From Halomicrobium urmianum (GTDB lineage: Archaea > Halobacteriota > Halobacteria > Halobacteriales > Haloarculaceae), in NCBI RefSeq assembly GCF_020217425.1, contig NZ_CP084090.1, positions 1,364,001 to 1,428,000 on the forward strand: a DNA stretch of 64,000 bases. Direction: 5' to 3'. How positions within the stretch are numbered: position 1 is the first letter of the stretch; each line of letters opens with the position of its first letter. A program made the translations under genes and the position numbers. Below, piece after piece: positions 10,221 to 18,410 of the stretch. The notes beneath the pieces were generated by a model that made no database searches, was not told the origin of the DNA, and was given only the letters and a program-made list of their open reading frames with translations.

Positions 10221-11027
10221 ATGTCCGGTGACATGGATCGGAACCAGGCCGAATCGGACCGGGCAGAGTCGGATCCGACCGAGTCCGGCGCGTCGGACGC
10301 CGGTCGGACCGAGACCGATCCCGAGGCGTCCGATTCAGAGTCGTTCGATCCGACGACGCAGGAGGCGCGCGAGATCGGGCGCGACATGGTAGACGACAGT
10401 TCGGGCCTGGGATCGGTCGTCGCGCACCTCTATCGCGGCGAGGTGGACCGCGCGGTCAACTGGCGGGCCCGGCTGGACTCGACGACCAACTGGGCGGTGA
10501 CGATCATCGGCGCCATCCTGGCCTACGCCTTCTCCAGCGACGAGATCGCCCACTCGATCATCCTCGTGGCGATGGCCATCGGGATCGTCTTCCTGTGGAT
10601 CGAGGCCCGACGGTTCCAGCACTACGACATCTGGCGCTCGCGGGTGCGCTCCATGCAGGAGAACCTGTTCGCCGAGGCCCTGGACCCCTCACAGGGCGTC
10701 GAGCAGCGCGACTGGCGCCGCCGGCTCAGTGAGGACTACCGGCGGCCGGGGACGAAGATGCCGCTCCACTACGCGCTCGCCCACCGGCTCCGCCGGGTGT
10801 ACCTGCCGCTCCTGCTCGGCCTCCTGCTCGTCTGGCTGTTCCGCCTGCACGGCGCCGACGGGCCGCTGGTGGCCGCGGCCAGCATCAGCGAGACGCCCGG
10901 CTGGATCGTCCTGAGCGCGGTCGGCGTCGCCTACGCCGCCCTCCTGGCGCTGGCGCTCGTGCCGGACGCCGCTGCTCCGACCGAGACCGGCGGCGACGTT
11001 GACCGGGGCGACCTCGATCACGACTGA
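10221..11027 (+). CDS. DUF2270 membrane protein
   Basis: 268 aa. An acidic, Ser/Glu/Asp-rich N-terminal 45 residues are followed by the DUF2270 core: YRGEVDRAVNWRARLDSTTN, then paired membrane segments (about 90-125), EARRFQHYDIWRSRVR, and a second hydrophobic pair near 195-250. Function of DUF2270 is unknown. It is separated by 39 bp from the operon upstream and may be its last gene. Another ATG lies four codons inside. Confidence 0.85.
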   Translation: MSGDMDRNQAESDRAESDPTESGASDAGRTETDPEASDSESFDPTTQEAREIGRDMVDDSSGLGSVVAHLYRGEVDRAVNWRARLDSTTNWAVTIIGAILAYAFSSDEIAHSIILVAMAIGIVFLWIEARRFQHYDIWRSRVRSMQENLFAEALDPSQGVEQRDWRRRLSEDYRRPGTKMPLHYALAHRLRRVYLPLLLGLLLVWLFRLHGADGPLVAAASISETPGWIVLSAVGVAYAALLALALVPDAAAPTETGGDVDRGDLDHD

Positions 11028-11040
11028 CGTGGCGGCGACG

Positions 11041-11100
11041 TACCATTTGCTACCGTTCGCTGGCATCTGCTACCATCAACTGGTATTAAATACCGTACAG
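11041..11100. repeat. Ten-base-periodic TACCA/TGGTA array, copy A
   Basis: Six consecutive 10-base units, each starting with a TRSY core: TACC at 11041, 11051, 11071 and 11091, and TGGC/TGGT at 11061 and 11081. It sits between the convergent ends of the DUF2270 gene and moxR. Units of opposite sense can pair (TACCA-N5-TGGTA at 11071-11085). A second array of the same design lies at 19546-19615, also between convergent genes. Could be a protein-binding array or a bidirectional terminator. Confidence 0.6.
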
Positions 11101-11125
11101 CGGTCGACGGGCGAACTGCCCGCCG

Positions 11126-12079
11126 TCAGGGCGAGACGGCGGGCACCTCGACGCGGTCGAGAACGTCGGCGACCACGTCGGCGGGGTCGACCTCGCGGAC
11201 GCTGGCGTCTGCCGTCAGGACGAGCCGGTGGGCGAACACGTCCTCCGCGACGCGGGCGACGTCCTCCGGGACGGCGTAGTCCCGGCCCTCGATCACGGCG
11301 CGGGCGCGGGCGGCCTCGAACAGCCGCTGGACGCCGCGGGGCGAGACGCCGACGTCGACCCGCTCGTCCCGCCGGGTGGCGCGCCCGAGCTCGACCACGT
11401 AGTCACGGACCTTGCCGTCGACCCGGACGGACTCGGCGACCCGCTGGAGGTCGGCGATGCGATCCCCCTCGACGACGGTCGTCACGCCGGGCGCCTGCGC
11501 GGTGCGGTCGGCCCGCCGGTCGATCAGCTCCCGCTCGCCGTCGAAGTCGGGGTAGCCCATCGCCGTCTTCACGACGAAGCGGTCGCGCTGGGCCTCCGGC
11601 AGCCCGAAGGTGCCCTCCTGCTCGACGGGGTTCTGCGTCGCGATGACGAAGAACGGTTCGGGCAGGTCGTGGGTCTCGCCGTCGACGGTGACCTGTCCCT
11701 CGCCCATCGCCTCCAGCAGGGCCGCCTGGGTCTTCGGCGGCGCGCGGTTGATCTCGTCGGCGAGGACGACGTTCGCGAAGATGGGGCCCGGCGCGAACTC
11801 GAAGGTCCCCGCCCCCTCGTCGTAGACGTTCGAGCCCGTGATGTCGGCCGGCAGCAGGTCCGGCGTGAACTGGATCCGCCGGAAGGACAGGTCCAGCGCG
11901 TCGGCGAAGCTCCGGGCTGTCAGCGTCTTCCCCGTCCCGGGGACGTCCTCCAGGAGGACGTGGCCCCGGGCGAGGATCCCGGTGAGGACGGCTTCGAGGA
12001 ACTCGTCGTCCGCGATGACCGCGCTCCCGACCGCGTCGAGGATCTCGTCGCACGCCTCGGCGGCCGTCTCGTGATCCAT
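11126..12079 (-). CDS. MoxR-family AAA ATPase
   Basis: 317 aa. Walker A VPGTGKT (46-52), Walker B NVVLADEIN (Asp108/Glu109), sensor-1 region FFVIATQNPVEQEGT and the C-terminal lid with SPRGVQRLFEAARA are all intact. MoxR ATPases act as chaperone-like remodelers together with DUF58/vWA proteins, and the partner genes lie just upstream on the opposite strand. Convergent to the DUF2270 gene, with the periodic array between them. Confidence 0.92.
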   Translation of the reverse strand: MDHETAAEACDEILDAVGSAVIADDEFLEAVLTGILARGHVLLEDVPGTGKTLTARSFADALDLSFRRIQFTPDLLPADITGSNVYDEGAGTFEFAPGPIFANVVLADEINRAPPKTQAALLEAMGEGQVTVDGETHDLPEPFFVIATQNPVEQEGTFGLPEAQRDRFVVKTAMGYPDFDGERELIDRRADRTAQAPGVTTVVEGDRIADLQRVAESVRVDGKVRDYVVELGRATRRDERVDVGVSPRGVQRLFEAARARAVIEGRDYAVPEDVARVAEDVFAHRLVLTADASVREVDPADVVADVLDRVEVPAVSP

Positions 12080-12245
12080 ACCTGGGCCTGGGTGGCCTCG
12101 GTCTAATAGCCTGCGCCTGGCGGGAGTTCAGTGTGAGCCCGGCATCGGCGGGCGGACGCGAAAAACCGACTGCCCCGGCCCGGTGGGCGGTCCGGGCTCG
12201 GGGTGTTCGGACGGAGAACCGGCTACGGACGGGGCGCGTGGCCGA

Positions 12246-13244
12246 TCAGTCCTTCCCGGCGAAGTGGCCCTGTTCGTTGCGCTCCTGCTCCTGCGCCGAG
12301 TGCGTGCCGCCGCGCGATCGAGCTTCCTGCGTCAGCCCTCGTGTGTTGCCCCGCTGGCTACTGCTTCCCTGGGTGCTGCTCTGCTGGTCGCTGCTCTGGT
12401 TCTGCTGTCCGCTGCTCTGCTGCTGGCCTCGCTGCTGGTACTGCTGGCCGCCCTGCTGGCTCTGTGTCGACTGCTGTCCGCCGCGGCTGCGGCCCTGCTG
12501 GCCGCCGAACCGCTGACCGCTCTGCTGCTGGCGGCCCTGCTGTCGGCCTCGCTGCTGGTACTGCTGGCCGCCCTGCTGGCCCGTGAACTGGCCCTGCTGG
12601 TCGCGCTGCTGACTCTGTGCCGAGTGGCGGCCACCGCGGGAGCGACCCCGCTGACTCCCCTGCTGCTGGCCGTAGTGGCCGCCCTGCTGCTGGCCGTAGT
12701 GGCCGCCCTGCTGCTGGCCGTACTGGCTGCCCTGCTGCTGGCCGTACTGGCCGCCCTGCTGTTGGCTTCGCTGCTGTTGACCTCCCTGGTGGCCCGTGAA
12801 CTGGCCCTGCTGGTCGCGCTGCTGACTCTGGGCCGAGTGCTGTCCGCCGCGGCTGCGGCCCTGCTGGCCGCCGAACCGCTGACCGCTCTGCTGCTGGCGG
12901 CCCTGCTGCTGACCTCGCTGCTGGCCGCCCTGCTGATACTGCTGGCCGCCCTGCTGACCCGTGAACTGGCCCTGCTGGTCGCGCTGCTGGCTCTGCGCCG
13001 AGTGGCGGCCGCCCCGTGAGCGACCCTGTTGACTCCCGCGCTGCTGACCGCCCTGCTGTTGGCTATACTGGCCGCCTTGCTGGCCGTAGCCCTGTTGCTG
13101 GCCGCCCTGGTGGCCCGTGAACTGGCCCTGCTGATCGCGCTGCTGACTCTGTGCCGAGTGCTGTCCGCCGCGGCTGCGGCCCTGCTGCTGGTTCCGTCGT
13201 CCGCTCTGTCCGCCCCGGTTCTGGTTCTGGTTGCGTCGTGGCAT
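12246..13244 (-). CDS. Basic Gln/Gly/Arg-rich tandem-repeat protein
   Basis: 332 aa from the ATG at 13244. Almost the whole chain is low complexity. Six RSRGG boxes head repeats of the form RSRGGxHSAQSQQRDQQGQF; four are full length, one is shortened and the last is a divergent ARSRGGTHSAQEQERNEQGH. Between them lie poly-Gln/Gly/Tyr spacers. Arg is abundant, there is a single Lys and few Asp/Glu, so the protein is strongly basic, the opposite of a haloarchaeal proteome. It must be disordered. The GG-x18-GG rhythm recalls group 1 LEA and KGG stress repeats; RGG boxes suggest nucleic-acid binding. Both are inferences. The plus strand has a competing open frame, but the repeat peptide and start context favour minus. 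Confidence 0.75.
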   Translation of the reverse strand: MPRRNQNQNRGGQSGRRNQQQGRSRGGQHSAQSQQRDQQGQFTGHQGGQQQGYGQQGGQYSQQQGGQQRGSQQGRSRGGRHSAQSQQRDQQGQFTGQQGGQQYQQGGQQRGQQQGRQQQSGQRFGGQQGRSRGGQHSAQSQQRDQQGQFTGHQGGQQQRSQQQGGQYGQQQGSQYGQQQGGHYGQQQGGHYGQQQGSQRGRSRGGRHSAQSQQRDQQGQFTGQQGGQQYQQRGRQQGRQQQSGQRFGGQQGRSRGGQQSTQSQQGGQQYQQRGQQQSSGQQNQSSDQQSSTQGSSSQRGNTRGLTQEARSRGGTHSAQEQERNEQGHFAGKD

Positions 13245-13254
13245 GGTGATAGTC

Positions 13255-13272
13255 GTGACTCTAATGAGTCAC
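13255..13272. promoter_or_regulatory. Perfect palindrome before the repeat-protein start
   Basis: GTGACTC-TAAT-GAGTCAC, a perfect 7+4+7 inverted repeat, lies 10 bases upstream of the minus-strand ATG at 13244. Its position suits an operator or a 5' UTR hairpin that masks the start. A second hairpin (CGGCCC-TTC-GGGGGCCG) follows at about 13285-13300. The rest of 13273-13541 shows no gene. Confidence 0.5.
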
Positions 13273-13541
13273 CTGACTGCTCCGCGGCCCTTCGGGGGCC
13301 GTGTGGGGGTAGCCACCAAGCGGGGGAGATGCTTCTGCTTGCCTCTGCAGGCCAGACGACATGTTGCGGCCCGGTCTGGATCGGCCCGGGTCGTGCGGTC
13401 CGAACACTGAGCGGAGCGATCGATGCAAGCGAGGAGAACGGGTCGCTGCCGCCGCGTGACCGGCGATGTCGGACCCCCGGACGTGGAACGCGACTCACCC
13501 GGCCCGCCGACCGCGTCGGTGCGACGGACGGGGTGCAGTGA

Positions 13542-14237
13542 GGTAGTGTTTAGTTAGAAGCATTGTGCCAGCGAGCGAAACTCTGGAGCCAGTTTTCGGC
13601 TGTGTCCGGTTCGACGTGGCTGAAGCAATTCGAGAACGACGACGTTCGGCGCTTGAGTTCTCGAAAAATCCGTTCGACAGCATTCCGATTTCCGTGGCGA
13701 GATATCTGAAATCGAAGGCCTGCTCGTTGGAGTGCAGTTTGGAGGTGTTGGGCGCCATCAACGAGAAATTCGGCTGTTTCGACGTCGTGTTTCTGCTGGA
13801 GTTCGCGGAAAAATATTTCGGTGAGAGCGGTGGTCGTCGTCGAAAAAAGCCGGACGTGAAGCAGCTCGTTCGTGGCAGGATCGCCAGCGGTGTACAGCCA
13901 GAATTGCTGATCGTTGATCCGAATCACCGTTTCGTCGATCGCGATCTGATTCGGCGATTTCCCTGATTCTGGCTGTAAATCGGCTTTCTGCACCCAATCG
14001 TGGATCGCTTTCCGCGATCGATCGACACCCAGACTGGCGAGTAAATCGACGGTATTCGACAGCGATAGCCCCGCAACGTGCGATCGAATACCCAGCATCA
14101 TCGCCGGCTCGGGTGTCCGCTCGCGCTCCACAAAACCCAAATCAATCCAGTCGCTACTACCACTGAGGCGGGCGATTTCTGGCATGGACACCAAGAAATT
14201 CACCCGCCTCACTTTTCACGCTTAACTAAACACGACC
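13542..14237 (-). mobile_element. IS6-family insertion sequence, copy 1 (intact)
   Basis: 696 bp element with terminal inverted repeats: GGTAGTGTTTAGTTA at 13542, and GGTCGTGTTTAGTTA read inward from 14237. A transposase fills it. The flanks are TGCAGTGA (left) and GCGGACCC (right), which do not match each other but match the flanks of copy 2 at 60392-61086 in inverted form (see findings). Copy 2 differs by a one-base deletion and a few substitutions. Confidence 0.93.
13550..14185 (-). CDS. IS6-family DDE transposase
   Basis: 211 aa from the ATG at 14185 (MPEIARLSGSSDWIDLGFVE); a GTG nine codons upstream is possible. The IS6 pattern is complete: SLSNTVDLLASLGVDRSRKAIHDW helix-turn-helix region, IDETVIRI (first Asp), FLVDGAQHLQTAL (second Asp), and GNRNAVERIFRELKRRTSSF (Glu). 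It carries out replicative transposition and cointegrate formation. The same length as the transposase at 39142-39777. No frameshift, unlike copy 2. Confidence 0.93.
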   Translation of the reverse strand: MPEIARLSGSSDWIDLGFVERERTPEPAMMLGIRSHVAGLSLSNTVDLLASLGVDRSRKAIHDWVQKADLQPESGKSPNQIAIDETVIRINDQQFWLYTAGDPATNELLHVRLFSTTTTALTEIFFRELQQKHDVETAEFLVDGAQHLQTALQRAGLRFQISRHGNRNAVERIFRELKRRTSSFSNCFSHVEPDTAENWLQSFARWHNASN

Positions 14238-14246
14238 GCGGACCCG

Positions 14247-15479
14247 TCAACCGTACTGCTGTCTGAACAGCCCCGCGAGCAGGTACAGGTGGACTGCAGC
14301 CCCGGCCAGCGCGAGCGCCCGTCCGGCGACCGCCGCGAGGCCGACCGCCGTGGTCAGACCCGCGACTTCGACGAGCAGTCCCGCGGCGACGAGCCCGATG
14401 GCCGCGAGCGCGGTGCGGTCACCGGCGCCGCGGAACCGGCCGACCGCCGGGGGGTAGAACTGGTAGCTCACGCCGACGATCGACAGCCCCAGCAGCCCGA
14501 GGACGTTGAGCCGGTAGTGGGCCGCGGCGAGGGCCGGATCGACGCCGGCGACGGCGAACGAGACGCCCAGCAGCGCGGCGAGGACGCCCGTACCGGCGCC
14601 AGCGAGGACGCCGTAGAACCCGACGCGGTCGTTGTCAGAGCGGACGAACAGCAGCGCGTAGCCCGCGGCGAACCCCACGACGGCGACCGCCTCGACGGCT
14701 GCACCGATGCGGAACAGGGGGCCTGCGGGCAACCCCACGGCGAGTAGCGCCGGGCCGATCGCTCCCGCCGACAGGACCACCGCCGCAAGCCGCCGCGACG
14801 GCGCGACCGCGAGGAAGCGCGGCAGGAGCCGGAAGCCGACGGCGAACAGCACCAGCGCGGCCCCGCCGGCAGCCAGCAGGTGCGTCGCGCGGGGCGGATA
14901 CCCGTCCAGCAGGGCGGGGACGGGCCCGCGTCCGCCGAGCACGCCGTACGAACCGAGCGCGAGGTAAGCGAGCGCGACGGGGACGACGGCGTTGGCGATC
15001 CTGTCGGTCGGCCGCAGGTGGGCCTTCGACTCGCCGGTGCCCGTCTCGCGGCCGGTGAGGTTGTCCCGAATCGTCCACAGCAGCGTCCCGAGGAAGACGG
15101 CGACGCCGGCGGTCCAGAGGACGGCCCCGGCGAGCCCGGCGAGCGGCGCGGAAAACGCGGCGTCGACGGCCAGCAGCGCCGCGGCCGGGACCGTCAGCGC
15201 GAACTGGACCGGTAGCCAGCGGGCCGTCGCCAGCGTCCGGTCGAAGTACGTCGGCAGGAGGGAGTAGGCTTTGCCGAAGATCGTGTGGAAGACGAACCCG
15301 AGGACGCCGAGGGCGACGGCCGCGCGGCGACCGGCGCCCGCGAGGGCGGCGGCCTGCCAGCAGAGCAGGAACGCCGCTCCGGCCAGGACGAACCGCCGCG
15401 ACCAGCGCGACGTGCGCTGCTGCGTCGTCTCGGTGCCGTCTGCGCCGTTCTCGGTCTCCGTGCTGGATCGAGTCGCCAT
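14247..15479 (-). CDS. NnrS / haem-copper oxidase subunit I-like membrane protein
   Basis: 410 aa from the ATG at 15479 (a TTG at 15530 would be longer). About twelve hydrophobic segments with conserved histidines in VFHTIFGKAYSLLP, ATHLLAAGGAALV and AAHYRLNVLGLLGLS, and a YQFYPP turn. This recalls NnrS-type haem proteins and a similar 436 aa protein at 19673-20983. It lies 87 bp after the radical SAM gene in the same direction, so probably the third gene of a minus-strand operon. Its stop codon is only nine bases from the IS6 end, which marks an inversion boundary. Confidence 0.7.
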   Translation of the reverse strand: MATRSSTETENGADGTETTQQRTSRWSRRFVLAGAAFLLCWQAAALAGAGRRAAVALGVLGFVFHTIFGKAYSLLPTYFDRTLATARWLPVQFALTVPAAALLAVDAAFSAPLAGLAGAVLWTAGVAVFLGTLLWTIRDNLTGRETGTGESKAHLRPTDRIANAVVPVALAYLALGSYGVLGGRGPVPALLDGYPPRATHLLAAGGAALVLFAVGFRLLPRFLAVAPSRRLAAVVLSAGAIGPALLAVGLPAGPLFRIGAAVEAVAVVGFAAGYALLFVRSDNDRVGFYGVLAGAGTGVLAALLGVSFAVAGVDPALAAAHYRLNVLGLLGLSIVGVSYQFYPPAVGRFRGAGDRTALAAIGLVAAGLLVEVAGLTTAVGLAAVAGRALALAGAAVHLYLLAGLFRQQYG

Positions 15480-15566
15480 CGTGTCGACGGGGTCGCCCGT
15501 ACCCGTGGAGACGAGCGACTGCCCCGTCAACCTTCGGCCGAACTGGCGTCTGCGAGGCCGACCGGA

Positions 15567-16772
15567 CTACCGCGTCGCGGCCCGGGCGTCTGCGACGCCG
15601 ACCTCCTCGTCGGTGAGGTAACACTGCGGGTCGGGCGCGAACAGGTCGTCGTGGACCGTCAGCGCGCGGAGCCGGGAGCCGCCGCGGCAGACGTCCTGAT
15701 ACTGGCAGTCGGCGCACTTCCCCGTCAGCCGGTCGTCGCGGTCCCGGAGGTCCCGCAGGACGGGATTGGACTCGTCCTCCCAGATCGCCCCGAACGGGCG
15801 GTCGCGGACGTTGCCCAGCGAGTAGCCCTGCCAGAACTGCGTGGGGTGGACGTTGCCCTGGTAGTCGACGTTGGCGACGCGCTCGCCGGCGGGGTCACCG
15901 CCGTTGACCCGGAGGTACTGGTAGATGCGCTCGGCCTGCTCCGTCCCGAGGTGCTCGCGGGCGTACTCGACGAGGAAGCCCGCGTCGGCGTAGTTGCCCA
16001 CCAGCAGCGTCTCGATCTCCTCGCCGCGGTCGTGGTACTCGCGGGTCATGTCGCAGACCCGCTCGACGGCTTCGCGGCGCTCCTCGGGCGTGAGATCGGC
16101 GTCGAGGATCTCCGTCCCGCGGCCGCCGTAGTCGAGGTGGTAGAAGCAGAAGCGATCCAGCCCGACGTCGGTCAGCAGGTCGACGACGCCCTCCAGGTCC
16201 GGCGCGTTGTGGTCGGTGATGGTGTAGCGCAGCCCCGTCTTGAGGCCGGCGTCGAGGCAGTTCTCGATGCCGCGGACGGCGGCGTCGAACGCGCCCTCCT
16301 CGCCGCGGAAGGCGTCGTTTCGCTCGGGCAGGCCGTCGACGGAGACGCCGGCGTACTGGAGGCCGGCGTCCCGCAGGTCGGCGGCGCGCTCCTCGGTGAT
16401 CAGCGTCCCGTTGGTCGAGAGCACCGGTCGCAGCCCCAGGTCAGCGGCGTGGGCGATCAGTTCCTCGAGGTCGTCCCGCACCAGCGGCTCGCCCCCGGAG
16501 AAGAGGACGACGGGTGCGCCGTAGTCGGCCAGCTCCGAGAGCAGGGTCTTGCCCTCCTCGGTCGACAGCTCCCCGGGCGCCGTCTCGGTGTCGGCGGAGG
16601 CGTAGCAGTGCTGACAGTAGAGGTTGCACTGCCTGGTGACGTTCCAGACGACGACGGGCCGGCGCTGCTTCTCCTCGGTGATCTGGGGCTTGCCCGACTC
16701 CTCGGCGGCGTCGTACCGGAGCCCGTCGCCCTCCGCGTCGAGGTCGCACAGGAGCTTGCTGACGGAGATCAT
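15567..16772 (-). CDS. Radical SAM/SPASM protein (haloarchaeal TIGR04347-like; AhbC/NirJ-like alternative)
   Basis: 401 aa. The N-terminal radical SAM motif CNLYCQHC (Cys49, 53, 56) is intact, followed by LFSGGEPLVRDD and a C-terminal SPASM-type cysteine set (GKCADCQYQDVCRGG and DPQCYL) for auxiliary Fe-S clusters. ATG overlaps the stop of the small partner gene (ATGA). I recall this haloarchaeal family as TIGR04347, paired with TIGR04053 and the Htur_1727 small protein. A role in siroheme-to-haem conversion (AhbC/NirJ type) is an alternative, since hemC, cobA and hemD lie in the same window. Confidence 0.8.
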   Translation of the reverse strand: MISVSKLLCDLDAEGDGLRYDAAEESGKPQITEEKQRRPVVVWNVTRQCNLYCQHCYASADTETAPGELSTEEGKTLLSELADYGAPVVLFSGGEPLVRDDLEELIAHAADLGLRPVLSTNGTLITEERAADLRDAGLQYAGVSVDGLPERNDAFRGEEGAFDAAVRGIENCLDAGLKTGLRYTITDHNAPDLEGVVDLLTDVGLDRFCFYHLDYGGRGTEILDADLTPEERREAVERVCDMTREYHDRGEEIETLLVGNYADAGFLVEYAREHLGTEQAERIYQYLRVNGGDPAGERVANVDYQGNVHPTQFWQGYSLGNVRDRPFGAIWEDESNPVLRDLRDRDDRLTGKCADCQYQDVCRGGSRLRALTVHDDLFAPDPQCYLTDEEVGVADARAATR

Positions 16773-17089
16773 CGCTCGGCCAGCGCACGCGCTTCGGTCG
16801 TGCGCCGGGTCACCTCCGTCGCGGGGCAGAGCCACAGCGTCGTCGCGGCGTGACCGAACAGCTTCTCGGCCTGCTCGACGGCGATCTCCTCGGTCGGCGC
16901 GGTCACGCTGCCGGCGTGGGTCAGCGGGTCGCCGTCGCGGCTCGCGTGTCGCTCCCTGCGGTCGCTCCCGCTCGCTCTGTCCGAGGCCTCCCTGCGGTCG
17001 GCCTCTCGGACGAACACTTCCCACTCCAGGGCGGTCGAGGACCGCTGCGCGTCGACCTTGTGGTCCAGCTCGGTCGCGTCCTCTGTCAT
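16769..17089 (-). CDS. Htur_1727-type small partner of radical SAM enzymes (candidate RiPP)
   Basis: 106 aa. The core WEVFVRE, HAGSVTAPTEEIAVEQAEKL and LWLCPATEV matches, from recall, the Htur_1727 family that always accompanies radical SAM pairs in haloarchaea; family members are about 85 residues. The extra length is a charged insertion at residues 29-52 (EADRREASDRASGSDRRE), encoded by two copies of the dispersed GACCGCAGGGA hairpin. Overlaps the downstream radical SAM gene by four bases. Whether it is a modified peptide or an enzyme accessory is unknown. Confidence 0.75.
   Translation of the reverse strand: MTEDATELDHKVDAQRSSTALEWEVFVREADRREASDRASGSDRRERHASRDGDPLTHAGSVTAPTEEIAVEQAEKLFGHAATTLWLCPATEVTRRTTEARALAER
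16953..17005 (-). repeat. Two hairpin repeats inside the partner gene
   Basis: The 11-base sequence TCCCTGCGGTC (GACCGCAGGGA on the minus strand) occurs at 16953-16963 and 16989-16999. The second is flanked by a GAGGCC/GGCCTC stem (16983-16988 with 17000-17005); the stem of the first has decayed. Same loop family as the hairpins at 18266-18296, 51858-51888 and 62487-62507. Here it lengthens a coding sequence in frame. Confidence 0.6.
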
Positions 17090-17128
17090 ACCTCGGCTTA
17101 CCCCTCGCGCCTTCAAACCCCCGCCGGG

Positions 17129-17152
17129 CGTTCCCATCGGTTGAGAATCCGC
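17129..17152 (+). promoter_or_regulatory. Shared upstream element of the radical SAM gene at 17189
   Basis: A 24-base element, starting CGTTCCCA and ending TGAGAATCCGC, begins exactly 60 bases before the ATG at 17189. It matches the element at 18411-18434 upstream of halocyanin in 19 of 24 positions, at the same 60-base distance and with the same GGTTT box following seven bases later. Suggests common control of both genes. Confidence 0.6.
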
Positions 17153-17188
17153 TGGAGGGGTTTCACGGGGGCCGTCGTAGGACCGGCC

Positions 17189-18298
17189 ATGCGACCGCCC
17201 GCCGACACGAGCGAGCGCCCCTTCGTCCTCATCTGGGAGGTCACCCAGGCCTGCGAGCTGGCCTGCGAGCACTGCCGGGCCGACGCCCAGCCATCGCGCC
17301 ACCCGCGCGAGCTCTCCACCGAGGAGGGCAAGGCCCTGCTCGACCGCGCCGCGGACTTTGGCGACGGCCAGCTGGTCGTCCTCTCCGGCGGCGACCCGAT
17401 GAAGCGGCCCGACCTCGTCGAACTGGTCGACCACGGCACCGACGCCGGGCTGTCGATGACGCTCACGCCCAGCGGCACGGACGGGCTGACCGGCGACGCC
17501 ATCGACGACCTCGCCGACGCCGGCCTGCGCCGGATGGCGCTGAGCCTCGACGGCTCGACGGCCGAGCGCCACGACGCCTTCCGCGGCGAGGCGGGCAGCT
17601 TCGACGCGACGCTGCGGGCCGCCCGCCAGGCGACGGAGGCCGGACTGCCGCTGCAGATCAACACCACCGTCTGCGCCCAGACGGTCGACGACCTCCCCGC
17701 GATCGCCGACCGCGTCGCCGACCTCGGGGCGGTGCTGTGGAGCGTCTTCTTCCTCGTCCCCGTCGGCCGCGGTGCCGTCCTCGACCCCATCTCGCCCGAG
17801 CGGGCCGAGGACGTCATGGACTGGCTCCACGAGGTCCGCGAGGAGCGGCCGTTCGGGATCAAGACGACCGAAGCGCCGCACTTCCGCCGCGTGGGACTCC
17901 AGCGCCGTCGCGGCGAGGCGGCGGACGGCGGCGACGGCGGCGGCACGAAGCGCCGCGCCGGCATCGTCGCCGGCGACGGCTTCGCCTTCGTCAGCCACAC
18001 CGGCGAGATCTATCCCTCCGGCTTCCTGCCGAAGTCCGCCGGCGACGTCCGCGACGACGACCTGATCGAGGTCTACCGCGACTCCGATCTGTTCACCGCA
18101 CTGCGGGACCGCGACCGCCTCCGCGGGAAGTGCGGGTCCTGCGAGTTCCGCGAGGTCTGTGGCGGCAGCCGCTCGCGGGCCTATGCCACGACCGGCGATC
18201 CGCTGGCCAGCGACCCGCTGTGTCCCTACGTGCCCGAGGGGTACGACGGGCCGATGCCGTGGGATACGAGGGTCCGACCGGAGGGAGGACCCTCGTGA
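17189..18298 (+). CDS. Radical SAM/SPASM protein, TIGR04053-like
   Basis: 369 aa from the ATG at 17189. FVLIWEVTQACELACEHCRA contains the CX3CX2C cluster ligands (Cys22, 26, 29), then LSGGDPMKRPDL and a SPASM C-terminus (GKCGSCEFREVCGGSRSRAY and DPLCPY). I recall this as TIGR04053, a haloarchaeal enzyme associated with small candidate RiPPs; AhbD-like haem decarboxylase is an alternative. Transcribed divergently from the partner protein/radical SAM operon and sharing a promoter element with halocyanin. Residues 240-252 are a Gly/Asp-rich linker. The last codons form half of a stem-loop. Confidence 0.82.
   Translation: MRPPADTSERPFVLIWEVTQACELACEHCRADAQPSRHPRELSTEEGKALLDRAADFGDGQLVVLSGGDPMKRPDLVELVDHGTDAGLSMTLTPSGTDGLTGDAIDDLADAGLRRMALSLDGSTAERHDAFRGEAGSFDATLRAARQATEAGLPLQINTTVCAQTVDDLPAIADRVADLGAVLWSVFFLVPVGRGAVLDPISPERAEDVMDWLHEVREERPFGIKTTEAPHFRRVGLQRRRGEAADGGDGGGTKRRAGIVAGDGFAFVSHTGEIYPSGFLPKSAGDVRDDDLIEVYRDSDLFTALRDRDRLRGKCGSCEFREVCGGSRSRAYATTGDPLASDPLCPYVPEGYDGPMPWDTRVRPEGGPS
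18266..18296 (+). repeat. Stem-loop with constant GACCGGAGGGA loop, copy at gene end
   Basis: Perfect 10-bp stem (ACGAGGGTCC with GGACCCTCGT) around the loop GACCGGAGGGA, ending on the first base of the stop codon of the radical SAM gene. The hairpin at 51858-51888 has the identical loop and a stem that differs at two positions, both compensated. Possibly a 3'-end structure. The spacer 18299-18410 shows no gene. Confidence 0.65.
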
Positions 18299-18410
18299 CT
18301 GGCGAGCGGGAGTGAGCGGAGCGAACGACACGCGAGCGACGTGATCCGCGGCCGCGGCGACGCCGTCCCGCAGCGAGACGGAGTGAGTGGCCCGTTCTGC
18401 CGGTTTCGAA

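Noticed and set aside
13534..14245. Absence of a target duplication at IS6 copy 1 taken as an ill-defined element end
   Set aside because: The flanks match those of copy 2 in inverted form and both copies have the same length within one base, so the ends are right and the flanks were exchanged.
15533..15544. TTCGGCCGAA near the NnrS-like gene start as a NarO-type site
   Set aside because: Half-sites are in the reverse order (TTCG then CGAA) and separated by two bases.
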